A DNA stretch of 64,000 bases from RGIG4608 sp045643885 (GTDB lineage Bacteria > Bacillota > Clostridia > Oscillospirales > CAG-272), in the NCBI GenBank assembly GCA_045643885.1, contig JAZRFY010000014.1, positions 24,650-88,649 on the forward strand, read 5' to 3'. Below are positions 31,405-39,563 of the stretch, piece after piece. Each line of letters opens with the position of its first letter. The stretch's first letter is position 1. The notes below the pieces were generated by a model, which made no database searches, was not told the origin of the DNA, and saw only the letters and a program-made list of their open reading frames with translations. The position numbers and the translations under genes are program-made.

Positions 31405-31500
31405 TGTGGAATTTAATCCGTCACTCGAACGCTTGCGATCGAGGATCGGGTGCGCAAATTCGGCGCAAGTACGTTCCGTGCTCGCACGGGATTTTTTATA
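31405..31500 (+). repeat. GC-rich repeat, copy 2
   Basis: Second copy of the 59-base unit (31405-31463) plus a tail ending in CCGTG-CTCG-CACGG and ATTTTTT, which could itself terminate transcription. Confidence 0.75.
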
Positions 31501-31540
31501 TTTCCATTCTCACATAGAAGACCTTCTTGAAAATTGGCTA

Positions 31541-31569
31541 TTGAATATTTAGTTTTTTTATGGTACAAT
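31541..31569 (+). promoter_or_regulatory. pckG promoter
   Basis: TTGAAT (31541-31546), 17-base spacer, TACAAT (31564-31569). Confidence 0.75.
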
Positions 31570-31607
31570 AAATTATTATCATCATAAACTCTAGTAAGGA
31601 GGTAATT

Positions 31608-33404
31608 ATGATCAAAAATGCACCAACAAATAATAAATATATACTTTCCTGGATAGAAGAGATGGCTGCTATGTGCCGTCCCGACGAAATCGTCTGGATA
31701 GACGGAACTGAAGCTCAGGCTGAGGACTTGCGCCGTATGGCTTGCGAGTCGGGAGAAATCATCAAGCTTAACGAAGAAAAGCTCCCAAACTGCTATCTCC
31801 ATCGCACAGCAATCAACGACGTTGCCCGTGTTGAGGGCAGAACCTTCATCTGCACAAAATCCAAAGAAGATGCAGGAAATATCAATAACTGGATGGATCC
31901 TTGCGAGTGTAAGGAAAAGTTGACCAAGCTCTATAACGGCTCAATGGTGGGCAAAACCTTGTACGTTATTCCCTACTCCATGGGCATCGTTGGCTCTCCC
32001 TTTGCAAAATACGGAATCGAGCTTACCGACTCCATCTACGTCGTTTTGAATATGCTCATTATGACTCGCGTTGGCAACAACGTCCTTGATGCCATCGGTG
32101 AAAGTTCCGACTATATCAAGGGCTTGCACGCAAGAGCCGACATTGATGAAGAAAACAGATATATCGTTCACTTCCCCGAGGAAAACACCATTTGGTCCGT
32201 AAACTCAGGCTACGGTGGAAACGTGCTGCTTGGTAAAAAATGCTTTGCACTCAGAATTGCATCCTTCCTTGGCAGAAAAGAAGGCTGGATGGCTGAGCAT
32301 ATGCTCATTTTGGGCGTGGAATATCCCGATGGTGAAACGAAATACGTCTGTGCGGCATTTCCCTCCGCATGTGGAAAAACAAATCTTGCTATGCTCATCC
32401 CACCCGAGCTTTATCGTAAAAAAGGCTTTAAGGTAAGATGCATCGGTGATGATATCGCGTGGCTCAGAGTGGGTGATGACGGTCGCCTTTGGGCAGTAAA
32501 TCCCGAAAACGGCTTCTTCGGAGTTGCACCCGGCACTAACGAAAAGACCAATCCCAATGCACTTCACACAACCTTCAGAGATACAATCTTCACCAATGTG
32601 GTACATAATCTTGACGATAACACAGTTTGGTGGGAGGGACTTGACAAAAATCCACCCAAGAATGCAATCGACTGGAAGGGCAATGCTTGGGATTTCGCTA
32701 AATATGATAAAAACGATAAGTCCACGTGCGGTGCTCATCCAAACTCAAGATTTACTGCAAGGGCAGAAAACTGCCCCTGCATATCCGATAAATTCAACGA
32801 TCCTATGGGAGTGCCCATCTCAGCCATCATTTTCGGTGGCAGACGTGCAAAGACTGCTCCCCTTGTTTATCAGTCTACGTCTTGGCAAAACGGTGCATTT
32901 GTAGGCTCTATAATGGCAAGTGAGACTACTGCTGCAGCATCAGGTGAGGTCGGTGTGGTGCGTCGTGATCCGATGGCAATGCGTCCCTTCGTTGGATACG
33001 ATATGGGTGACTACTTTGAGCACTGGCTCAATATGGGCAATATGATTCCCAATCCCCCAAAAATCTTCCACGTAAACTGGTTCAGAACGGATGACAAGGG
33101 TAATTTCATCTGGCCCGGTTTTGGAGATAATATGCGCGTTCTTTCATGGATTCTTGATAGATGCGACGGCAAGGTCGAAGCTGATGAAAGTGCAATAGGA
33201 TATCTTCCCCATCCAGAGGATATTTGCATTGAGGGACTCGACGACGTAAGTCTTGACACAATAAAGGAGCTTCTTACAGTCGATAAGGAATCCTGGCTTG
33301 CTGACATTGAAAACATCAAGAGCTTTTATCAGCAGGTCGGCAACAGAATGCCGAAAAAACTCTTTTTGGAGCTTGAAGCACTTGAAGAAAGACTTAAAAA
33401 ATAA
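31608..33404 (+). CDS. pckG: Phosphoenolpyruvate carboxykinase (GTP)
   Basis: A 598-residue GTP-type PEP carboxykinase that interconverts oxaloacetate + GTP and PEP + CO2 + GDP. The kinase loop with the reactive Cys reads FPSACGKTNLAM; VRCIGDDIAW supplies the metal-binding Asp residues; RRDPMAMRPFVGYDMGDYFEHWL and FHVNWFRTDDKGNFIWPGFGDN are typical of this class, distinct from the ATP enzyme. Length is normal. AAGGAGGTAATT precedes the start. In gut anaerobes it often runs toward oxaloacetate. It is a single-gene unit. Confidence 0.96.
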   Translation: MIKNAPTNNKYILSWIEEMAAMCRPDEIVWIDGTEAQAEDLRRMACESGEIIKLNEEKLPNCYLHRTAINDVARVEGRTFICTKSKEDAGNINNWMDPCECKEKLTKLYNGSMVGKTLYVIPYSMGIVGSPFAKYGIELTDSIYVVLNMLIMTRVGNNVLDAIGESSDYIKGLHARADIDEENRYIVHFPEENTIWSVNSGYGGNVLLGKKCFALRIASFLGRKEGWMAEHMLILGVEYPDGETKYVCAAFPSACGKTNLAMLIPPELYRKKGFKVRCIGDDIAWLRVGDDGRLWAVNPENGFFGVAPGTNEKTNPNALHTTFRDTIFTNVVHNLDDNTVWWEGLDKNPPKNAIDWKGNAWDFAKYDKNDKSTCGAHPNSRFTARAENCPCISDKFNDPMGVPISAIIFGGRRAKTAPLVYQSTSWQNGAFVGSIMASETTAAASGEVGVVRRDPMAMRPFVGYDMGDYFEHWLNMGNMIPNPPKIFHVNWFRTDDKGNFIWPGFGDNMRVLSWILDRCDGKVEADESAIGYLPHPEDICIEGLDDVSLDTIKELLTVDKESWLADIENIKSFYQQVGNRMPKKLFLELEALEERLKK

Positions 33405-33416
33405 AATCTATTCAAT

Positions 33417-33448
33417 AGGCAGATCTGAAAACGGATCTGCCTTTTTGA
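33417..33448 (+). terminator. pckG terminator
   Basis: AGGCAGATC (33417-33425) pairs with GATCTGCCT (33434-33442), followed by TTTT. Confidence 0.82.
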
Positions 33449-33540
33449 TTGAATTATATTCCCTCTCTCAAAAGCTCACCGATTGTGCATAATGCCAAGA
33501 CTCATAAATATTTTTGGTGATATTACCTATAAAATCTTTG

Positions 33541-33569
33541 TTGATTTTTAATGTTGCTTATGTTATAAT
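33541..33569 (+). promoter_or_regulatory. Promoter of the YczE-like gene
   Basis: TTGATT (33541-33546), 17-base spacer, TATAAT (33564-33569). Confidence 0.75.
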
Positions 33570-33607
33570 AATTAAACATAATTTGTATAATAGACAAGGA
33601 AATATAT

Positions 33608-34300
33608 ATGACTAAAAAAATAGGAAGGGTTGGCGAGGCTTCTTGGATTATCGGCAACATTTTGTGTGCCATAGGTAACTGTCTGGTTTCAAAAAGTGAA
33701 TTCGGACTTTCCCCCATCATCGCACCTGCGTTCGTTATAAATGATTTTAATAACAAAATAAGCGTCGGCAACAGTGAGCTTTTCATACAAGGTGCTCTTC
33801 TCTTGCTCTGCTGCATCTTAATCGGCAAATTTAAGGGTAAATTTATTGCAACAATATGCAATATTATCTTTTACAGTACTGCATTTGACACTGTAGACTA
33901 CCTCTTTTCATTCATTGTTCCAGAAACCATTTTTGAAAGAATACTTGCTGCCGTGATAGGCACAATTATCACAAGCTTTGCTATTGCTCTGATGTTAAGA
34001 ACGTATATCCCGCCCTCATCATACGAGATTTTCGTCAAAGAGGTGGCAGACGCAAAGGGCATCAATGTAAACAAAATGAAGCTGATATTCGACGCTTCCA
34101 TGCTTGCTCTTACGTTCATACTTATGTTTGCATTGCTCGGAGAATACCGTTTTGATATTATCGGTCCGTTGACCGTTATTTCAGCATTTTTAAACTCATC
34201 ACTCATAGGCTTTTTTGGAAAATTGCTCGACAAAAAAATTGACTTTACCCCTGCAATCCCCAAGCTCTATGAAATCCTCAATCCAAACGAGAAAAAATAG
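33608..34300 (+). CDS. YczE/DUF6198-like membrane protein
   Basis: A 230-residue protein with about six hydrophobic helices. The opening RVGEASWIIGNILCAIGNCLVSKSEFGLSPIIAPAFV matches the start of the YczE-like/DUF6198 group, in which a small-residue-rich first helix is followed by a conserved S-x-x-G-x-S/T loop. The group's function is not established; distant YczE relatives act near lipopeptide synthesis and YitT-like proteins are exporters. AAGGAAATATAT precedes the start. Monocistronic. Confidence 0.65.
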   Translation: MTKKIGRVGEASWIIGNILCAIGNCLVSKSEFGLSPIIAPAFVINDFNNKISVGNSELFIQGALLLLCCILIGKFKGKFIATICNIIFYSTAFDTVDYLFSFIVPETIFERILAAVIGTIITSFAIALMLRTYIPPSSYEIFVKEVADAKGINVNKMKLIFDASMLALTFILMFALLGEYRFDIIGPLTVISAFLNSSLIGFFGKLLDKKIDFTPAIPKLYEILNPNEKK

Positions 34301-34318
34301 AATTAATCAGAAAAAATT

Positions 34319-34355
34319 GCGCATAATAGGGTTATCCCTTTATGCGCTTTTTCTT
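34319..34355 (+). terminator. Terminator of the YczE-like gene
   Basis: GCGCATAA (34319-34326) pairs with TTATGCGC (34340-34347) with an inner GGG/CCC pair, then T5. Confidence 0.82.
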
Positions 34356-34386
34356 TTCCTTACATACCATAAAAAGGAGATTTAAT

Positions 34387-35685
34387 ATGATAAACAAACC
34401 TATTATTCAAAGATGCTGTGCACGTGAGATTCTTGACTCTCGCGGAAACCCAACAGTTGAGGCTACCGTTATGCTTGAGGATGGCACCGTTGGTGTTGCA
34501 AGTGTGCCAAGTGGCGCGTCAACCGGAATTTACGAAGCCTTGGAGCTTCGCGATGCCGACAAGGAAAGATATCACGGAAAGGGCGTTTTAAAGGCAGTAA
34601 ACAACGTTTGCAAGCTCATCTCCCCCACCCTTTTCGGTATGTGTGCGACTGACCAGGCAGAAATCGATAAGGCTCTTGACGAGCTTGACGGAACTGAAAA
34701 CAAATCAAAGCTTGGAGCAAATGCAACCCTTGCAGTATCCCTTGCCACAGCACGTGCAAGTGCAAACTTTTATCATGTTCCCATATATAAATATCTCAGT
34801 GGAATCGGTGCATACCGAATGCCGATTCCTATGTTCAATATTCTGAACGGTGGTGCTCATTCGTCAAATAATATCGAAATTCAAGAATTTATGATAGTCC
34901 CCACGGGCGCTAAGAGCTTTAGTCAGGCTCTGCAAATGGGCAGTGAGATTTATCACACTCTCGGAAACATCTTAAAGGAGCGGGGGCTCTCAAGCGGAGT
35001 AGGTGACGAGGGAGGCTATGCTCCCGACCTTCACGATGACGAGGAGGCACTCGACCTTATCGTCGAGGCGATCGAAAAAAGCACCTATGATACCTCCATA
35101 ATTAAAATTGCACTTGACGTTGCCTCAAGTGCATGGTATAATGACTCGGATTCATCCTATCGAACGTTAAAAAGGGGAAAATCCTTCACTCGCGATGAAC
35201 TTATTTCTTATTACGAAGAGCTTGTTGAAAGATATCCCATCATCTCAATCGAGGACGGGCTAGGTGAAAAGGATTTCGAGGGTTGGCAAACGCTCACCGA
35301 AAGACTCTCTCATAAGGTAATGCTCGTTGGTGACGATCTTTTCGTAACAAATCCCACAAGATTTTCCGACGGAATTGATCTTGGTATGGCAAATGCCATT
35401 TTGATAAAGCCCAACCAGATAGGAACTCTTACCGAAACCGTGCAGACTATTCGCATGGCAAAGGAGGCAGGATATAAATTCATCCTCTCCCACCGTTCCG
35501 GTGAGACCGAGGATACCACCCTTTGCGACATAGCGGTTGCTATGGGTGCACCCTTTATCAAGGCAGGAGCACCCTGCCGAGGTGAACGAATTGCAAAATA
35601 TAATAGACTTTTACGCATCGAATCCTCACTCGGTGAATGTGCAGAATATGGAAAAGAGCCTGCATTTTCAAGAAAAAATAAGTAA
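34387..35685 (+). CDS. eno: Enolase
   Basis: A 432-residue enolase converting 2-phosphoglycerate to PEP. SGASTGIYEALELRD (mobile loop 1), FNILNGGAHSSNN (active-site His), GDEGGYAPDL (acid/base Glu), SIEDGLGEKDFEGW and GDDLFVTN (Mg ligands), ILIKPNQIGT (catalytic Lys) and SHRSGETED are intact. The later KAGAPCRGERIAKYNRLL differs from the usual KTGSLSRSERIAKYN-type block. Start 34387 follows AAGGAGAT; the frame start at 34342 sits in the preceding terminator. Confidence 0.95.
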   Translation: MINKPIIQRCCAREILDSRGNPTVEATVMLEDGTVGVASVPSGASTGIYEALELRDADKERYHGKGVLKAVNNVCKLISPTLFGMCATDQAEIDKALDELDGTENKSKLGANATLAVSLATARASANFYHVPIYKYLSGIGAYRMPIPMFNILNGGAHSSNNIEIQEFMIVPTGAKSFSQALQMGSEIYHTLGNILKERGLSSGVGDEGGYAPDLHDDEEALDLIVEAIEKSTYDTSIIKIALDVASSAWYNDSDSSYRTLKRGKSFTRDELISYYEELVERYPIISIEDGLGEKDFEGWQTLTERLSHKVMLVGDDLFVTNPTRFSDGIDLGMANAILIKPNQIGTLTETVQTIRMAKEAGYKFILSHRSGETEDTTLCDIAVAMGAPFIKAGAPCRGERIAKYNRLLRIESSLGECAEYGKEPAFSRKNK

Positions 35686-35742
35686 TCGCACTTTTTTGGC
35701 ATAAATATATAAAGAAAAATTAAATTATTTTTCCAAAATCTC

Positions 35743-35771
35743 TTGCAATTTATGTTTTTCTATGTTATAAT
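35743..35771 (+). promoter_or_regulatory. rpmB promoter
   Basis: TTGCAA (35743-35748), 17-base spacer, TATAAT (35766-35771). Confidence 0.8.
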
Positions 35772-35838
35772 AACTATCGTTCGTAAACTATTTATGTAAA
35801 TTGTGCGTTTTTATAACGCTTTATCAGGAGGTGTCAAT

Positions 35839-36024
35839 ATGGCAAAATGCAGTGTTTGTGGTAAAGGCGTTGTTTTCGGTCAGAACGTTTCTCACTCCAA
35901 CCGTAAGACAAACAGAACTTGGAAGCCCAACATCAGAAAGGTAAAGGCAATCGTTAACGGCACTCCCGTTACTGTTGCAGTTTGCTCTCGTTGCCTTCGT
36001 TCAGGCAAAGTTAATCGTGCTTAA
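35839..36024 (+). CDS. rpmB: 50S ribosomal protein L28
   Basis: A 61-residue L28. MAKCSVCGKGVVFGQNVSHS, the NRTWKPNIRKVKA core and VCSRCLRSGK give two CxxC pairs, the zinc-ribbon form found in many Firmicutes. Start 35839 follows a full AGGAGGT. Basic, as expected for an rRNA-binding protein. Confidence 0.97.
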   Translation: MAKCSVCGKGVVFGQNVSHSNRKTNRTWKPNIRKVKAIVNGTPVTVAVCSRCLRSGKVNRA

Positions 36025-36040
36025 TTAACGTAAAAAGTTT

Positions 36041-36072
36041 GGCAGACCGATTTATTCGGGTCTGCCCTTTTT
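36041..36072 (+). terminator. rpmB terminator
   Basis: GGCAGACC (36041-36048) pairs with GGTCTGCC (36059-36066), then CTTTTTA. Confidence 0.82.
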
Positions 36073-36106
36073 ATTTATCAAAAGCAATCTTAAAAAGGAG
36101 TAGCCT

Positions 36107-36793
36107 ATGCATGCATTCTTAAGCAGTAAAGCAAACAATAGAATAATCTCTGCCTTAAGAGAAAGAGGATTTGATGTGATACTTCTTCAGCCATCAAAAA
36201 ATCTTGATATGCCCGTATCAACGCATGCCGATATGCTCCTTTTGGCAGTGGACAACACGCTCTTTATCCATAAGGACTATCCCCTTATAGATCCTTTTGG
36301 CTTCGAACGGATAATAAGGATCGACGAAAGGATGGAAAAGAGATATCCTTATGACGTTTTATTAAACATTGCAATCGTTGGAAAAAACGTTTTTGCCAAC
36401 ACAAAGCACGCATCAAAAACAGTGCTTGAGCATCTTGAAAGACATGGATATCATATCCACCACGTATCGCAAGGATATGCGCATTGCTCATGTCTTACGG
36501 TGGGTGACAATGCACTCATAACTGCAGATAAGGGCATAGCCATTGCGGCTCAAAATAACGGCGTTGACGCACTTTTGATAAATGAGGGGTACATTTCCCT
36601 TCCTCCGTATCAATACGGCTTTATAGGCGGTGCAAGTGGCTCTGTGGGCGATTCCATCTATCTTTGCGGAAGCCTTGAAGGTCATCCCGACAAAGACAAA
36701 ATAATAAAATTCTGTAACGAAAGAAAAAAACAGATAGTAGAGCTTTGCGATATCCCCCTTTGCGATATCGGAGGCATACTTTTTATCGAATAA
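36107..36793 (+). CDS. DUF6873-type protein with a GME (guanidino-modifying enzyme) fold
   Basis: A 228-residue protein resembling DUF6873, a group assigned to the beta-propeller GME fold of arginine deiminases and DDAH. HGYHIHHVSQGYAHCSCLTVGDNALITADKGIA carries His and Cys residues of the kind used in that fold, and GFIGGASGSVGDSIYLCGSL is a strongly conserved-looking strand-loop. A C-terminal CDIPLCDIGGILFIE closes the domain. AAAAAGGAG precedes the start. The substrate is unknown; catalytic Cys/His roles are only inferred. Confidence 0.65.
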   Translation: MHAFLSSKANNRIISALRERGFDVILLQPSKNLDMPVSTHADMLLLAVDNTLFIHKDYPLIDPFGFERIIRIDERMEKRYPYDVLLNIAIVGKNVFANTKHASKTVLEHLERHGYHIHHVSQGYAHCSCLTVGDNALITADKGIAIAAQNNGVDALLINEGYISLPPYQYGFIGGASGSVGDSIYLCGSLEGHPDKDKIIKFCNERKKQIVELCDIPLCDIGGILFIE

Positions 36794-36810
36794 TATCTAT
36801 TACAAAAATA

Positions 36811-36836
36811 AAAAGCCACCCATCAGGGTGGCTTTT
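36811..36836. terminator. Shared terminator between the GME gene and the feo locus
   Basis: AAAAGCCACCC (36811-36821) pairs with GGGTGGCTTTT (36826-36836); T-runs follow in both directions between the convergent genes. Confidence 0.88.
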
Positions 36837-36846
36837 CTTTTATGTT

Positions 36847-37005
36847 TTATTTTTTGCTTTCTCCACCGCAGCTTCCGCCGCAGGATGAAGAATTTGGGCA
36901 ACCGATACAGCCGTTCCCCTTCTTTTTATGCTTGCCGATATAAAAAAGAATACCAAGCAATATAGCAACAAGTGCAAAAACGATAATAACGTCTATAAAA
37001 TCCAT
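36847..37005 (-). CDS. FeoB-associated Cys-rich membrane protein
   Basis: A 52-residue protein starting MDFIDVIIVFALVAILLGILF, one membrane helix, then a basic stretch and a Cys-rich tail (CIGCPNSSSCGGSCGGESKK). This matches the small FeoB-associated Cys-rich proteins that commonly follow feoB in Firmicutes and are thought to help ferrous iron handling. It begins 12 bases after the feoB stop, behind AAGGAGT, and is too short for a standard gene-length cut-off. Confidence 0.85.
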   Translation of the reverse strand: MDFIDVIIVFALVAILLGILFYIGKHKKKGNGCIGCPNSSSCGGSCGGESKK

Positions 37006-37017
37006 GTCCAATACTCC

Positions 37018-39051
37018 TTATGCTTTATTCTTTAATGCTTTTTCTTCCTTGAGTCTTTTTTCGGTTCTTACGATAAGAACACAAATAAAGATTGCCATCG
37101 CAAGAACAAGTGCAAATCCCAGGATAGCACTTGTCGTATCGAGTGATGCAGGACGAGTCAAAAGAGTACCTATAGTATAGATAAGGTATGATACCGTGTA
37201 TCCGACAGCAAATTGAAGTCCAATGCCACCAAAGAGCCATTTTTTGCTCTTCATCTCAGCGTTCATCGCACCAATTGCTGCAAAGCAAGGAGGTGTGAAG
37301 AGATTGAAGGTAAGATATGCAAGAGCTGCCACCTTTGAAATAGCCATAATTCCGGCCACCTCGGCACCGCTTCCCTCCATCATTGCAAGCTCGTCGGTAT
37401 CGATAAGATTTTCAAGTCCAACAAAGCATACTGCAAGCGTACCAACAACGTTTTCCTTTGCAATAAAGCCTGTGATAGCTGCAGCTGCAAGCTCCCATGA
37501 AAGAACTCCCACAACAGGAACAAGTACGTATGCAAACGGACCTGCTATCGAAGCAAGAATGGAATCCTTTGCATTTTCAACCACCTTAAAGCTCCAGTCA
37601 AAGGTTTGCATGATATGAACGCCCATGTTACAAAGCAGGATGATAGTGGTTGCCTTTACAATATATGACCAACCGCGTGCGCACATGGATTTGAATGCAC
37701 CCATAAACGAAGGCATTCTGTATTCGGGAAGCTCAATGATAAAAAATGATTTTCTTCCCTTGTGACCTGTAATCTTATTGATAAGAAGCGCACCGACAAA
37801 AATAAGAGCAATACCCGAAAAATACATAAGCGCACTAACCCACCAAGCATTGTCAAAGAATGCTCCTGCAAAAAGTGCAATAACGGGAATCTTAGCACCA
37901 CAGGGCATGAAGGGTGCAAGCATTGCAGTTGCGCGTCTTTCTCTCTCGTTTCTGATGGTTCTTGAAGCCATAACACCGGGAACAGCACATCCTACTGAGA
38001 TAACGAAAGGAATAACACTTCTTCCCGAAAGTCCTACTCTCTTGAAAATAGGATCAAGAACAACAGCAGCGCGACTCATATATCCGCAATCCTCAAGGAG
38101 TGCGATAAGGAAATACATTATCATAACAAGGGGCAAGAAGCCGACTACGGCAATCACACCACCAATAACACCGTCAACAACAATCGCTGCAAGCAAGGGA
38201 TTTGCTCCCTCGATAAGTGCAGCTATCCACTCTTGAAATCCTTCAAGCAAAGGAACAAGTCCCGGAACAAAGGTGTCACCAATCTCAACGCCCTCTGCAA
38301 TCCAAGCTCCAAGGGTTGACTGTGATATGTAGAACACAAGGAACATCACGATTGCAAAAATCGGAATACCGAGCCACTTGTTTGTGAGTATATCGTCAAT
38401 CTTGTCACTGAGATTAAGCTCACTTGTGAGCACCTTTCTCTGTTCAACGTCCTTAACGATTCTATTAACAAATTCAAAACGCTTTTTGTCAGCCTTCATA
38501 ACGGCTTCCTTGCTATTTGGCACGGTTGCGCCTTGTGTATAGGGAGCATCCTGCTTGCCTCCAACAACTGAGGTTGCAACCTCAATAAGCTCCTTAAGTC
38601 CCTCATTGCTTGTTGAAACTGTGTTCACAACAGGACACATAAGCTTTTTTGAAAGAAGCTCAACGTCTATCTTCGTTTCCTTCTTCTCATTGATATCACT
38701 CTTGTTGAGTGCCACTACAACGGGAATTCCAAGCTCAAGAAGCTGAGTTGTGAAGAAAAGACTTCTTGAAAGATTAGAAGCATCAACTATATTAATAATA
38801 ACGTCAGGATTTTCATTTTTTACATAGTCACGCGTAACGCTTTCGTCGTTTGTAAACGGTGACATTGAATAAGCACCCGGCAAATCCACTGCGATAAGCT
38901 CTGAAGAGCCTGCAAATATGCTCTTTATAGAGTGCTCCTTTTTGTCAACGGTAACACCTGCCCAGTTGCCGACCTTTTCGTTTCTGCCAGTCAAGGCATT
39001 ATACATCGTGGTCTTGCCCGAGTTTGGGTTACCCGTCAAAGCGATTCTCAT
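37018..39051 (-). CDS. feoB: Ferrous iron transporter FeoB
   Basis: A 677-residue FeoB. The N-terminal G domain shows G1 GNPNSGKTT, G3 DLPGAYSM and G4 NKSD; a GDI-like linker follows (about 165-215); then two Gate-type halves with about eight helices, including VGFLPLVMIMYFLIALLEDCGYMSRAAVVLD and CAVPGVMASRTI with a conserved Cys. It imports Fe2+ across the inner membrane. Start ATG 39051 follows GGAGGATATTTG. It lies behind feoA and a second operator and before the small Cys-rich partner. Confidence 0.97.
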   Translation of the reverse strand: MRIALTGNPNSGKTTMYNALTGRNEKVGNWAGVTVDKKEHSIKSIFAGSSELIAVDLPGAYSMSPFTNDESVTRDYVKNENPDVIINIVDASNLSRSLFFTTQLLELGIPVVVALNKSDINEKKETKIDVELLSKKLMCPVVNTVSTSNEGLKELIEVATSVVGGKQDAPYTQGATVPNSKEAVMKADKKRFEFVNRIVKDVEQRKVLTSELNLSDKIDDILTNKWLGIPIFAIVMFLVFYISQSTLGAWIAEGVEIGDTFVPGLVPLLEGFQEWIAALIEGANPLLAAIVVDGVIGGVIAVVGFLPLVMIMYFLIALLEDCGYMSRAAVVLDPIFKRVGLSGRSVIPFVISVGCAVPGVMASRTIRNERERRATAMLAPFMPCGAKIPVIALFAGAFFDNAWWVSALMYFSGIALIFVGALLINKITGHKGRKSFFIIELPEYRMPSFMGAFKSMCARGWSYIVKATTIILLCNMGVHIMQTFDWSFKVVENAKDSILASIAGPFAYVLVPVVGVLSWELAAAAITGFIAKENVVGTLAVCFVGLENLIDTDELAMMEGSGAEVAGIMAISKVAALAYLTFNLFTPPCFAAIGAMNAEMKSKKWLFGGIGLQFAVGYTVSYLIYTIGTLLTRPASLDTTSAILGFALVLAMAIFICVLIVRTEKRLKEEKALKNKA

Positions 39052-39087
39052 CAAATATCCTCCAAAATGTAAATAATCTCATCAATC

Positions 39088-39105
39088 GGTTAGCACTTGC
39101 TAACC
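39088..39105. promoter_or_regulatory. Palindromic operator between feoA and feoB
   Basis: GGTTAGCA-CT-TGCTAACC, 18 bases, the same half-site (GGTTAGCA) as the operator in front of feoA. No clear promoter was identified here. Confidence 0.7.
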
Positions 39106-39145
39106 ATCACCTTAAAATATTCGGCAGACCGATAGGCTTTAAGAA

Positions 39146-39364
39146 TTAATCCTCAACCTCAATGGCATCTGCCAAAGCGTAATCTATATTGTATCGTGCG
39201 TCCTTAATGGATACCACACATCCACCGCGGCGGTGAGCAATAACCGTTATTCCCTCTCCACTATAACAGCCGAGCGAAAACAAAAACGAATCAAGCTCAT
39301 CGTCATTTGTAACGATACTTTTGATTTTATACTCCTTGCCCTCATGAGCAAATTTAAGTGTCAT
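39146..39364 (-). CDS. feoA: Ferrous iron transport protein FeoA
   Basis: A 72-residue SH3-like FeoA protein (MTLKFAHEGKEYKIKSIV, LFSLGCYSGEGITVIAHRRGGCVVSIKDARYNIDYALADAIEV). FeoA proteins bind or modulate FeoB in the cytoplasm. Start 39364 follows AAAGGTGACGCT; an upstream in-frame start at 39403 would overlap the operator. It is the first gene of the feo locus. Confidence 0.9.
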   Translation of the reverse strand: MTLKFAHEGKEYKIKSIVTNDDELDSFLFSLGCYSGEGITVIAHRRGGCVVSIKDARYNIDYALADAIEVED

Positions 39365-39395
39365 AGCGTCACCTTTCCTCAATTTCATAAATCGA

Positions 39396-39411
39396 GTTAG
39401 CATATGCTAAC
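39396..39411. promoter_or_regulatory. Palindromic operator in front of feoA
   Basis: GTTAGCATATGCTAAC is a perfect 16-base palindrome immediately downstream of the -10 box. It resembles DtxR/MntR-type iron or manganese operators (TTAGC...GCTAA), so iron-loaded repressor should shut the locus off. Confidence 0.78.
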
Positions 39412-39419
39412 CTTGTAGT

Positions 39420-39448
39420 ATTATATATGTTTTTTCTCATTTTGTCAA
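39420..39448 (-). promoter_or_regulatory. feoA promoter
   Basis: Minus-strand TTGACA (39448-39443), 17-base spacer, TATAAT (39425-39420). Confidence 0.88.
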
Positions 39449-39523
39449 TACCTTTTTGCCAATTTTTTCATCTTTTTTGAAATAAAACGTCACCATTTTC
39501 AGAAAGCAGCTTTTAATTGCACA

Positions 39524-39558
39524 AAAAAGGCTCCCACCTTTGTGGCGGGAGCCTTGTG
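39524..39558 (-). terminator. Terminator of the FAD oxidoreductase gene
   Basis: AAGGCTCCC (39529-39537) pairs with GGGAGCCTT (39548-39556), with T6 on the minus strand. Confidence 0.82.
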
Positions 39559-39563
39559 TTTAA

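Noticed and set aside
31057..31416. 119-codon frame across tRNA-Leu and its repeats
   Set aside because: It runs through the promoter spacer, the tRNA and the terminator.
31227..31463. CRISPR-like array behind tRNA-Leu
   Set aside because: Only two copies, unit 59 bases, spacing 178 bases, no cas genes.
34387..35685. Non-functional enolase because of the altered late block
   Set aside because: All catalytic residues and metal ligands appear intact, so the difference is treated as lineage variation.
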